58,261 nucleotides of DNA from an uncultured Prevotella sp. (GTDB lineage: Bacteria; Bacteroidota; Bacteroidia; Bacteroidales; Bacteroidaceae), in assembly GCA_905236165.1 (NCBI GenBank), contig CAJOOC010000063.1, forward strand, positions 1 through 58,261. The letters are read 5' to 3'. Made by a program: the position numbers and the translations under genes. This document shows positions 28,148 through 36,503 of this stretch, piece by piece. How positions within the stretch are numbered: position 1 is the stretch's first letter; every line of letters begins with the position of its first letter. Under the pieces are notes generated by a model. That model had not been told where the DNA came from, searched no databases, and saw nothing but the letters and a program-made list of their open reading frames with translations.

Positions 28148-30091
28148 CTACAGCGAGTCGAATGGATGGATGAATACGAAGCGTGCGCCGTTGGTATATG
28201 AGGTGTCGAGCTTTACCTCGCCTCCCAATGCCTTTGAGATGTTGCGGCAGATGGAGAGACCCAGTCCGGTGCCTTCCTTGAAAGTGTCGAGCTTCTCAAA
28301 GCGCTTGAAGATGAACTCTGCCTGATCTGCCGGTATTCCTTCGCCGGTGTCGGTTACAGAGAATGTCAGCTTGCCGGGGTTCTCTGACAACGATGCATGG
28401 ATGTGTATCTCGCCTTCGCGTGTATGCTTGATGGCATTGGTGAGGAAATTGATGATGACCTGTCCGCAGCGGCGTGAGTCGGTCATTATCTTCATTGTGT
28501 CGGGCACGTCGGTGGTGAAATACAGCTTTATGTTGTTCGGGCAGCGGTAGGCCACGGTGCTCTGTGCCTGCTTGCATATCATGTTTGGCGAAGCAGGCTC
28601 AAGGAATACCTTGTATTTGCCGCTCTCCATCTCAGAGATGTCGAGGATGTCGTTGACCAGCGTCAGCAGCAGTTCGGTGTTGCTGTTGATAATCTGTCCG
28701 TAGTTGGTCAGCTCATCGTCGGTCACCATCTCGCGCATCTGCGGCTCGCAGACAATCTGTGAGAATCCGCAGATGGCATTCAGCGGTGTGCGTATCTCAT
28801 GGCTCATATTCTGCAGGAAGAGTTTCTGTGTCTGGTTGGAGCGCTTCAGCTTGTCCACCTCCTCTTGCAGACGGTTCGTTGCTTCGTTCTTCTTACGGAA
28901 GAGTACGGTGATGATGATGCCTGCCAGGGCCACGAGCAGCAGCACTACAAAGCCTGTAATCCACAGTGTGCGCATCTCTTCCTTGTGTGACTTCGCCAGT
29001 TGTTCGTCGCGACGTGACTTCGCATCCAGCTCCTCCAGGGCCACATGGGATGCCACCCTTTGTATGGAGTCGTTGTATGAGAGCAGGTTGGCGCGCGATT
29101 CATACTCCAGCATCTTGTTGCCCGACTGCTTTCCGATGAAGGCCAGGGTGGAGCATCTCTCGGTGATGTCGGTGAAGGTGCGTGCCCCTTTCTCGGCTGC
29201 TGCCCATTGTTTGTTGGCTATGGCCATGCAGACATCCATCTTCGTGCGTGTCAGCTCGTCCACCTCATACTTATGGGTGTTGCAATAGTCGTTCCAAAGG
29301 GCATAGTAACGCTCGGTGTTGGCCTTGTCCAACTGCAGGGCATACTGGCGTGTGAACATCTGGTAGAGCTGCAGCGTGTCTTGTGGGGAACGTGACACGG
29401 TCATACCCTTGTCAAGATATATGAGTGCGGAGTCTGCACCGTTCTCATACATGTTGGCAAGGCTGATACATGTCTGTGCCAGCGAGATGTTGGGGATATG
29501 CGGCTGCTCCGCCAATGCCAGCTGATAGTATCGCTTGGCATTGTCATAGTCGTGGCGTGCGGCATAGAGCATGCCGTAGTTGGCGTATGAGCTGAATACT
29601 CCGTAATGGTCGCCAGAGGCACGTGCCTCGTTATATGTACGCAACACCAGGTCGAAGGCGGCGCTGTAGAGGTGCTTCTTGCGATAGTGACGGCACAGCA
29701 TTGCTACGGCCTCCTGGTAGGAACGGGCATCGCCCACCTCCAGGCATACGTCGCGCATGTGGCCCACGGCCTTCTCCATATTCTCCGTTGTGCCGTGGTC
29801 GCGGAAGTATTCCAGCAGCATCTTGGCTGCCAGCACTCGACCTGCCGTCTCACCGTTCTTCTGGGCGAGGGCATCCATCTTCTCCGAGTAGTAGGAGATG
29901 GAGTCGTAGTTCTCTGCTGAACGCTGTGAAGCCTGATAGATGCTCCAGAGCTCTTCTGAGATGTGTAAATCGGCAGCACGTTTGGGCGCCAGTGACTGGG
30001 CATTAACTGATAGTGCCAGAACGAAGCTCAGCATCATTATCACAAGGGCGGTGAGCCTGTTGTAACTTCTCTTGGTCATTGTTGTTGTCAT
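28148..30091 (-). CDS. TPR-containing sensor histidine kinase without a DNA-binding or receiver domain
   Basis: TPR-like N-terminal half, TM ITGFVVLLLVALAGIIITVLF, H-box NMSHEIRTPLNAICGFSQ, G-box DTGEGIPADQAEFIFKRFEKL. Confidence 0.9.
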   Translation of the reverse strand: MTTTMTKRSYNRLTALVIMMLSFVLALSVNAQSLAPKRAADLHISEELWSIYQASQRSAENYDSISYYSEKMDALAQKNGETAGRVLAAKMLLEYFRDHGTTENMEKAVGHMRDVCLEVGDARSYQEAVAMLCRHYRKKHLYSAAFDLVLRTYNEARASGDHYGVFSSYANYGMLYAARHDYDNAKRYYQLALAEQPHIPNISLAQTCISLANMYENGADSALIYLDKGMTVSRSPQDTLQLYQMFTRQYALQLDKANTERYYALWNDYCNTHKYEVDELTRTKMDVCMAIANKQWAAAEKGARTFTDITERCSTLAFIGKQSGNKMLEYESRANLLSYNDSIQRVASHVALEELDAKSRRDEQLAKSHKEEMRTLWITGFVVLLLVALAGIIITVLFRKKNEATNRLQEEVDKLKRSNQTQKLFLQNMSHEIRTPLNAICGFSQIVCEPQMREMVTDDELTNYGQIINSNTELLLTLVNDILDISEMESGKYKVFLEPASPNMICKQAQSTVAYRCPNNIKLYFTTDVPDTMKIMTDSRRCGQVIINFLTNAIKHTREGEIHIHASLSENPGKLTFSVTDTGEGIPADQAEFIFKRFEKLDTFKEGTGLGLSICRNISKALGGEVKLDTSYTNGARFVFIHPFDSL

Positions 30092-30130
30092 ATTGGTGGT
30101 TTGGTTTTCTGTATTCTATATAATTCGGGA

Positions 30131-30162
30131 CAAAGTTAGTAAAAATTCTTTAGAGTGACAAA
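30131..30162 (-). promoter_or_regulatory. Bacteroidetes-type promoter (TTTG-N20-TAACTTTG)
   Basis: Minus strand: TTTG tcactctaaagaatttttac TAACTTTG. Confidence 0.65.
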
Positions 30163-30231
30163 CGATTTGGCCAAAATGTTTGTTTTATGTGTTAAAATAT
30201 CCACACGACATGTTTACACGGTCTGATACGG

Positions 30232-30328
30232 GTTGTTGTAGGAGCGCGAAAAAACTCCCGATACACCAGGGACGTGGGCGTCCCGCCCGCGACTAATGTT
30301 GTTGTAGGAGCGCGAAAAAACTCCCGAT
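30232..30328. repeat. 31-bp direct repeats flanking one GGGACGTGGGCGTC palindromic element
   Basis: gttgttgtaggagcgcgaaaaaactcccgat at 30232-30262 and 30298-30328; intervening 35 bp contains cagggacgtgggcgtcccgcccgcgact. Confidence 0.97.
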
Positions 30329-30353
30329 GCGCTACTACGGCGCATCGGGAGTT
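30313..30353 (-). terminator. Strong intrinsic terminator of pnp
   Basis: AACTCCCGATGCGC / GCGCATCGGGAGTT (30319-30332 / 30340-30353), T-run on the minus strand. Confidence 0.85.
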
Positions 30354-30399
30354 ATTCTGTATTTTTTTAGAACCGTTGTTGCCGGTTCTGCTGATGTTA

Positions 30400-32637
30400 C
30401 TATTCCTTGTTTTCCTGGCCTCCGCCATTGTTGTCGAAACGACGTGGGCGGTTAGGGCGTGGACGGCGCTCCGGGCGTGGACGACGCTCGCGCTCCTGAT
30501 ATCCCTCGGGCTTCTCGATGAGTACCTTGTGTGATACCTTGTACTTACCGGTCTTAGGATCAATCTCAAGGAGCTTCACCTGAATCTTGTCGCCTTCCTT
30601 GATGCCAGCCTCTTCGACGGTCTCAAGGCGCTTCCAGTCGATTTCAGAGATGTGGAGCAGGGCATCCTTGCCTGGCAGAATCTCTACGAAGCAGCCGTAA
30701 GGCATTACAGAACGCACGGTTCCATCGTAGATTTCGCCTACCTCGGGTACTGCTACGATAGCCTTAATCTTGGCCAGAGCCCCATCAATAGACTCCTTGT
30801 CTGGACCTGATACCTGCACCTTTCCAACGCCATCCTCTTCGTCGATGGTGATGGTGGCGCCAGTGTCTTCCTGCATCTGCTGGATAATCTTTCCGCCAGG
30901 GCCGATGACAGCACCGATGAACTCCTTCGGTATCTCAATCTGTACGATGCGTGGTACGTGTGGCTTCAACTCTGGACGTGGCTCTGCGATAGTGTCGGTG
31001 ATGCATCCCAGGATGTGCTCACGACCGGCCTTAGCCTGCATGAGAGCCTTCTCAAGGATTTCGTAGGAAAGGCCGTCGCACTTGATATCCATCTGTGTGG
31101 CTGTGAGGCCGTCTTTCGTGCCTGTGGTCTTGAAGTCCATATCACCCAGATGATCCTCGTCGCCAAGGATGTCTGAGAGGACTGCATACTTCTCTTCACC
31201 AGGATTTTTGATGAGGCCCATAGCGATACCGCTGACGGGTTTCTTCATTGGTACGCCTGCATCCATCAGCGCCAGAGTGCCTGCGCAGACGGTAGCCATT
31301 GATGATGAGCCGTTAGACTCCAGTATCTGGCTCACGATACGTACGGTGTATGGGAAGTCAGAAGGAATCTGTCCCTTCAGGCCGCGCCATGCGAGGTGTC
31401 CATGACCAATCTCGCGGCGGCCTACGCCACGCTGTGCCTTGGCCTCACCGGTGCAGAATGGTGGGAAGTTATAGTGCAGAAGGAACTTCTGATAGCTGCG
31501 GTCCAGCACGTCGTCAACGAGCTTCTCGTCGAGCTTTGTGCCGAGGGTACATGTGGTGAGCGACTGTGTCTCGCCGCGTGTGAAGATAGAAGATCCGTGA
31601 GGCATTGGCAGTGGAGATACCTCGCACCAGATAGGACGGATGTCAGTGGTCTTACGACCGTCAAGACGTATGCCTTCATCGAGGATGCAGCGGCGCATAG
31701 CATCGCGCTCTACATCGTGGTAATACTTGTCGGCGAGTGTGTTCTTCTCCTCAAGTTCCTCCTCGGTGAGGTCGGTGTGGGCAGCAGCATACTGCTCCTT
31801 GAACTCTGTGATGATAGCTTCGAAGGCATCAGCGCGGGCCTGCTTCTCCAGTGCCTGCTTCACTACGTCGTAGGCCTTCTGGTAGAGCTCCTTGTTAATC
31901 TGCTCCTTCAGCTCGTCGTCGTTCACCTCATGGCAGTACTCGCGCTTGGTGTCGGTGCCGAGTTCCTTCATCAGCTCCTCCTGCAGGGCGCACATAGGCT
32001 TGATGGCCTCGTGGGCTGCCTTGAGGGCATTGAGAAGGTCTACCTCCTGCACTTCCTTCATTTCGCCTTCCACCATCATGATGTTCTCGGCTGTGGCACC
32101 AACCATCAGATCCATGTCGGCATCAGCCATCTGGGCCTTTGTGGGGTTGATGACGTATTCGCCGTTGATGCGTGCTACGCGAACCTCAGAGATAGGACAT
32201 TCGAATGGTATATCAGAGCATGCGAGGGCGCAAGATGCTGCGAAGCCTGCAAGGGCATCGGGCTGGTCAACGCCATCAGCACTGAAAAGGATTACATTGA
32301 CATAAACCTCAGCATGATAGTCGCTGGGGAAAAGTGGGCGCAGGGCGCGGTCCACAAGTCGGCATGTGAGGATTTCATCATCGTTGGCTTTGCCTTCGCG
32401 CTTGGTGAAGCCACCAGGGAAGCGGCCTGCTGCGGCATACTGCTCGCGATACTCTACCTGCAGTGGCATAAAGTCTGTGCCGGGCACTGCATCCTTCGCG
32501 GCACAAACGGTAGCCAGCAGTACGGTGTTACCCATCTTCAAGGTACAAGAACCGTCAGCCTGCTTGGCTAACTTTCCGGTCTCAATGGTGATGGTACGTC
32601 CATCAGGCAGTGAGACGGTCTTTGTGATTACGTTCAT
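30400..32637 (-). CDS. pnp: Polyribonucleotide nucleotidyltransferase
   Basis: RNase PH domains, KH ([29 protein letters not shown]), S1 domain, Arg/Pro-rich tail. Confidence 0.97.
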   Translation of the reverse strand: MNVITKTVSLPDGRTITIETGKLAKQADGSCTLKMGNTVLLATVCAAKDAVPGTDFMPLQVEYREQYAAAGRFPGGFTKREGKANDDEILTCRLVDRALRPLFPSDYHAEVYVNVILFSADGVDQPDALAGFAASCALACSDIPFECPISEVRVARINGEYVINPTKAQMADADMDLMVGATAENIMMVEGEMKEVQEVDLLNALKAAHEAIKPMCALQEELMKELGTDTKREYCHEVNDDELKEQINKELYQKAYDVVKQALEKQARADAFEAIITEFKEQYAAAHTDLTEEELEEKNTLADKYYHDVERDAMRRCILDEGIRLDGRKTTDIRPIWCEVSPLPMPHGSSIFTRGETQSLTTCTLGTKLDEKLVDDVLDRSYQKFLLHYNFPPFCTGEAKAQRGVGRREIGHGHLAWRGLKGQIPSDFPYTVRIVSQILESNGSSSMATVCAGTLALMDAGVPMKKPVSGIAMGLIKNPGEEKYAVLSDILGDEDHLGDMDFKTTGTKDGLTATQMDIKCDGLSYEILEKALMQAKAGREHILGCITDTIAEPRPELKPHVPRIVQIEIPKEFIGAVIGPGGKIIQQMQEDTGATITIDEEDGVGKVQVSGPDKESIDGALAKIKAIVAVPEVGEIYDGTVRSVMPYGCFVEILPGKDALLHISEIDWKRLETVEEAGIKEGDKIQVKLLEIDPKTGKYKVSHKVLIEKPEGYQERERRPRPERRPRPNRPRRFDNNGGGQENKE

Positions 32638-32672
32638 TTAAAATCTTTATTGTTTTAACTAATTACATCTAT

Positions 32673-32689
32673 TGTGGCACCTTGCCACA
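32673..32689 (-). promoter_or_regulatory. Hairpin in the pnp 5' leader
   Basis: TGTGGCA-CCT-TGCCACA perfect 7-bp stem. Confidence 0.65.
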
Positions 32690-32701
32690 TAAAAAAGTGC
32701 A

Positions 32702-32733
32702 CAAAGTTAATGATAATAAATGAATTACGCAAA
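32702..32733 (-). promoter_or_regulatory. pnp promoter (TTTG-N20-TAACTTTG)
   Basis: Minus strand: TTTG cgtaattcatttattatcat TAACTTTG. Confidence 0.7.
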
Positions 32734-32936
32734 TATTTCGGTGAGTTTTTGGATTTTATACCGAAAAATAGGCATATTAAGGTGAGAAAAGGGGTTGACA
32801 TAAGGAAAAAAGAGCGTTAACATAATCCGTGCCAGAGGTTGTTTCCGGTTGTCTCCGACTGTGGTATTTTTGACAGAGTTTTCTTGCATTTTAGAAATCA
32901 GATGGTTGAATGAAGAGGAAAAACAGACCAGGAAAT

Positions 32937-33061
32937 TGGGGTAAAATTACCCTTCGGTTGTAAAAGGGCAACTTTTAGGACCTAAAAGAGTAACTTTTAG
33001 GATGCAAAAGACCCACTCTTACAGTGTAAAAGTGGGTCGATTACAGTGGGTTTGTGGGTCG
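32937..33061. repeat. Degenerate about 21-22 bp tandem palindromic repeat
   Basis: ttgtaaaagggcaacttttagga / cctaaaagagtaacttttagga / tgcaaaagacccactcttaca / gtgtaaaagtgggtcgattaca / gtgggtttgtgggtcg. Confidence 0.75.
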
Positions 33062-33247
33062 AAAACGATGCTTCGGAAAATCCTGCTGCTGATTATCAGG
33101 TAGTTACAACGTTCTCGGAAACGCCGTATTTCATTGCCTCGGGGCGTTTGTTGGAAAATATTGAGCCGTAGAGGACGAATAAATGGCAAAGTTTTCAAGT
33201 TTCTGGACTTCTTGGTTGCCCTGATGGGACGGGAACGGGGATGATGG

Positions 33248-33281
33248 TCAACGCCCCCTGACCCCTCTAATCTTGGAGGGG
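33248..33281 (-). repeat. GC-rich palindromic element TCAACGCCCNCTGACCCC...
   Basis: tcaacgccccctgacccctctaatcttggagggg; reverse-complement homologue inside GH94 at 51759-51793. Confidence 0.85.
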
Positions 33282-33297
33282 GAGTAGATTACGGGAA

Positions 33298-33876
33298 TTA
33301 TTTCACAGCGATGCTGACGCAATAGCCTTTCTCTTCATTGATGATAGTCTTGAGTGTTACACCCTCCATTCTTGACGAGAAGAGCACAGTCTTGAGGTCG
33401 TCGGTAATGCCCTCGCCGGTAAGTTTGAGCAGCGCCTCCTTCTTGGTCCATAGTGAGATGAATGCCACATCCTTGTCTGGCGAGGCATTTATCTGCTCCA
33501 TCTCCTCGTCGCACATGCAGTAGCGTGCCACTTGGTCGTTATATCGCCCCAGGCTTTCCACATCAATGCCGCAGGGACTGTCGCTCACGATGCAGGCGAT
33601 GGCTTTCTTCGTGTGGCTGAGGTTGAAGTGTATGTCGGGATAGTCCTTTAGGAAAGGCTTATGGTGCTCGCCATAGTCGAAGACGGGTGGGGTGGTGATG
33701 CCATAGTCCTCACGTAACATCTGACATAGCAAATGATATGCCAAGGTACACTCTTTCCTGCCCTGCTCCTTCTTAAAGGCACGGGCAAGGATGCGCCGCC
33801 ATTCAGGCAGAGCAAGGATTCGCTTCTCCAGTTCCTCAGAACCGAGGGCGAGGTCGTCTATGATGCGGTAGTTCAA
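33298..33876 (-). CDS. 4'-phosphopantetheinyl transferase superfamily protein; TTG start
   Basis: HFNLSHTKKAIACIVSDSPCGIDVESLGR; FISLWTKKEALLKLTGEGI. Confidence 0.9.
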   Translation of the reverse strand: MNYRIIDDLALGSEELEKRILALPEWRRILARAFKKEQGRKECTLAYHLLCQMLREDYGITTPPVFDYGEHHKPFLKDYPDIHFNLSHTKKAIACIVSDSPCGIDVESLGRYNDQVARYCMCDEEMEQINASPDKDVAFISLWTKKEALLKLTGEGITDDLKTVLFSSRMEGVTLKTIINEEKGYCVSIAVK

Positions 33877-33914
33877 ATTAACGAATTAACGAATTAATCA
33901 ATTAACCAATTAAG
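33875..33914 (-). repeat. TTAATTYG octamer array overlapping the PPTase start and transporter stop
   Basis: aaattaac gaattaac gaattaat caattaac caattaag. Confidence 0.9.
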
Positions 33915-35266
33915 AGATTTACGATGAAGATGATAAGGATGAATACGGGGCATACGAACCTTACAAACACGAAGAAAAGGTTTATCATGCCCTTGCTCCA
34001 ATGGTATCGCGCATTCGAGGTCAGTTGTTTCATTACTGTCCGGCGCGACATCACCCAGCCCACGAGGAGGCTGGTGAAGAAGGCTCCTACTGGCATGAAG
34101 ACTTTGCTGGTGACGCTGTCGAAGTTGTCGAAGAGCGTCTGGCCCATCACGCCTATCTCAGGATGAACGAATGACAGGGCGCAGAGAATGCTGAGGAAGC
34201 TGCAGATGACGGTAATTATCATTCCTGACTTCACGCGTGAGGTGTGCATCTCCTGGCTGATGAGCGACGTTCCTATCTCGTGAAGGGATATGGTGGAGGT
34301 GAGCGCAGCCAATACAAGGAGGGCATAGAAGAGTATCGAGACCACATAGCCTACCGTCGTAGAGAAGGCCGTGGTGAATACGTTGGGCAGCGTGAGGAAG
34401 ATGAGGCTTGGTCCGGCATCGGGCTGTATGCCAACGGAGAATGCGGCGGGGAATATCATCACGCCGGCAAGGATGGCCACGCAGATATCGATGAGTGATA
34501 TCTGTGCTGCCGACTTAATGATGTTGGCCTGTTTGTTGAAGTAAGAAGCATAGGTTACGAGGCAGGCCGTGCCGAGCGACAATGAGAAGAACGACATCGA
34601 CATAGCCTCATAGAAGGTCTTTGCGGTAACTTTGGAGAAGTCGGGTTTGAAGAGAAACTCTATGCCGCTCCATGAGTTGGGCAGCGAACAGGCGGCTATG
34701 CCCAGCAGGACAAGCAATACCTGCAGGAGCGGCACCATGTATTTGGCTGCTTTCTCAATGCCTTTCTGCACTCCCTGTACCACTATGATATGTGTCAGCA
34801 CGATGAACAGCACGGACAGGGAGCAACAGACGAAGATGCCGTCAGCGCTGGTGAGTTCATCGAACGTTTCCTGTATGTGCGCGACTGAGCCCAGCACGCC
34901 GCCTTTTATGGCAAGATACAGGTAGTATGTGCACCATCCTGACACGACACAGTAGAAGCTGAGTATCAGCACGGAACATATCACGGACATAATGCCCATC
35001 AGTCCCCACGCACTATTGCGCCCTGCCTTGATATATGCCCTGAACGGATTGCATGCTCCGTTGCGTCCCACGATGAACTCGGTCATCATACATGTCAGAC
35101 CCAATGCTACATTGAAGAAGATGTAGATGAAGATGAATGCCGCACCGCCATTCTGGCCTGCTACGGTGGGGAAGCGCCAGATATTACCCAGCCCCACGGC
35201 ACAGCCTGCTGTGGCAAGGATGCTACCCAATTGCGTAGCGAATGTGTTGGAGTTAGACGGTTTCAA
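33902..35266 (-). CDS. Sodium-dependent neurotransmitter:sodium symporter (SNF) family transporter
   Basis: FATQLGSILATAGCAVGLGNIWRFPTVAGQNGGAAFIFIYI; about 12 hydrophobic segments. Confidence 0.93.
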   Translation of the reverse strand: MKPSNSNTFATQLGSILATAGCAVGLGNIWRFPTVAGQNGGAAFIFIYIFFNVALGLTCMMTEFIVGRNGACNPFRAYIKAGRNSAWGLMGIMSVICSVLILSFYCVVSGWCTYYLYLAIKGGVLGSVAHIQETFDELTSADGIFVCCSLSVLFIVLTHIIVVQGVQKGIEKAAKYMVPLLQVLLVLLGIAACSLPNSWSGIEFLFKPDFSKVTAKTFYEAMSMSFFSLSLGTACLVTYASYFNKQANIIKSAAQISLIDICVAILAGVMIFPAAFSVGIQPDAGPSLIFLTLPNVFTTAFSTTVGYVVSILFYALLVLAALTSTISLHEIGTSLISQEMHTSRVKSGMIITVICSFLSILCALSFVHPEIGVMGQTLFDNFDSVTSKVFMPVGAFFTSLLVGWVMSRRTVMKQLTSNARYHWSKGMINLFFVFVRFVCPVFILIIFIVNLLIG

Positions 35267-35271
35267 TAAAG

Positions 35272-36444
35272 TTAAAGATTTATGTTATCCAACAATTGTA
35301 TGTATCTCTCTATTGCCCCTTCTATCTCATGCAGGCAGATATATTCGTCGGCGGAGTGGGAACGTGAGGACTGTCCGGGGCCGAGCTTGAATGACGGGAA
35401 TCGCATCAGGGCCTGGTCGGAGAGCGTGGGAGAGCCGAAGGGCTTCATGCCCATCCCGATGCAACGCTGTATGAGCGGATGCTCTGCAGGGATTGACGAG
35501 GAATGCAGATGGAAGGAACGTGCTGTCAGCTCGCTCTTCATCTTGCTCTGCAGGAACTGGAACACCTCTTCGTTGGTGTAGTGTTCGTTGGTGCGCACAT
35601 CGATGACAAAGCGGCACTCATCGGGTACTACGTTATGCTGCGTGCCGGCGTTAATCACCGTGCATTGCATCTTCGTGGGACCGAGCAACGGCGATACCTT
35701 CTCAAACTGATAGTCGCGCAGGAAGAGCAGGTCGTCAAGGGCCTCGTTGATGGCATTGATGCCCTCGGAGCGTGCTGCATGTCCGCTCTTGCCGTGAGCG
35801 ATGCCGTCGATGACCATCAGTCCGCGCTCTGCTATGGCAGGCTGCATACCGGTGGGTTCGCCGACAATGGCCACGCTGATGGGTGGAAGCATGGGCAATA
35901 CGGCACGTATGCCGTCCTTGCCGCTCACCTCTTCCTCGCAGCTGGCCAGATAGAGAAGATTGAACGGGAACGGTGGTTGTGTCAGCGGGTGAACCGATGG
36001 GCACCCTTGGGCAGGGCTTCCTGTTAGTGGGTGGACCGCCGGGCACGCAGGGGCTGGGGACAGTTGCCTGAACACCTGCAAGAGGCTCACCAGACCGCCG
36101 CCACAGTCGTTGCTGCCCAGGCCGTAGAGACGTTGTTCGGTGTGGCTGTTGCCCTGTGCATCAGTCACTTCCACGTCTTCAATGGATGGCGTGAAAGGGT
36201 CGCGTGTCCATGTCGCAACGGGTTTAACGGTGTCGATATGGGCATTGAGCATGATGGTGGGACGCGCATCGTCCCAGTCCTGAGACTTTATCCAGATGTT
36301 GTTGCCAAGCCGCTCAGGCTGATAGCCATAATCGCGGATAGCCTCTTCGAATATGTCGGCAGCAGCCTTCTCGTCGCGACTGACACGCGGGGTGGCTATG
36401 AGTCGCTTCAGAAGCGTTACTGCATCGGTAGTATATGATGTCAC
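35272..36444 (-). CDS. M20 family metallopeptidase (ArgE/DapE-like)
   Basis: MLNAHIDTVKP; GLGSNDCGGGLVSLLQVFRQL; LASCEEEVSGKDGI; GEPTGMQPAIAERGLM. Confidence 0.9.
   Translation of the reverse strand: MTSYTTDAVTLLKRLIATPRVSRDEKAAADIFEEAIRDYGYQPERLGNNIWIKSQDWDDARPTIMLNAHIDTVKPVATWTRDPFTPSIEDVEVTDAQGNSHTEQRLYGLGSNDCGGGLVSLLQVFRQLSPAPACPAVHPLTGSPAQGCPSVHPLTQPPFPFNLLYLASCEEEVSGKDGIRAVLPMLPPISVAIVGEPTGMQPAIAERGLMVIDGIAHGKSGHAARSEGINAINEALDDLLFLRDYQFEKVSPLLGPTKMQCTVINAGTQHNVVPDECRFVIDVRTNEHYTNEEVFQFLQSKMKSELTARSFHLHSSSIPAEHPLIQRCIGMGMKPFGSPTLSDQALMRFPSFKLGPGQSSRSHSADEYICLHEIEGAIERYIQLLDNINL
35980..36061 (-). repeat. Two imperfect tandem 42-bp repeats inside the M20 peptidase gene
   Basis: tgtcagcgggtgaaccgatgggcacccttgggcagggctt / tgttagtgggtggaccgccgggcacgcaggggctggggac; encodes SPAPACPAVHPLTG / SPAQGCPSVHPLTQ. 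Confidence 0.85.
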
Positions 36445-36503
36445 GAATTGTCTGATTAGAACTTAAAAGGAAGAACTCAAGCGAAAACTGGGGACAATGA
36501 CTG

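Noticed and set aside
31396-32571. 391-aa antisense ORF opposite pnp
   Set aside because: Mirror-frame open reading caused by codon bias of pnp; no domain.
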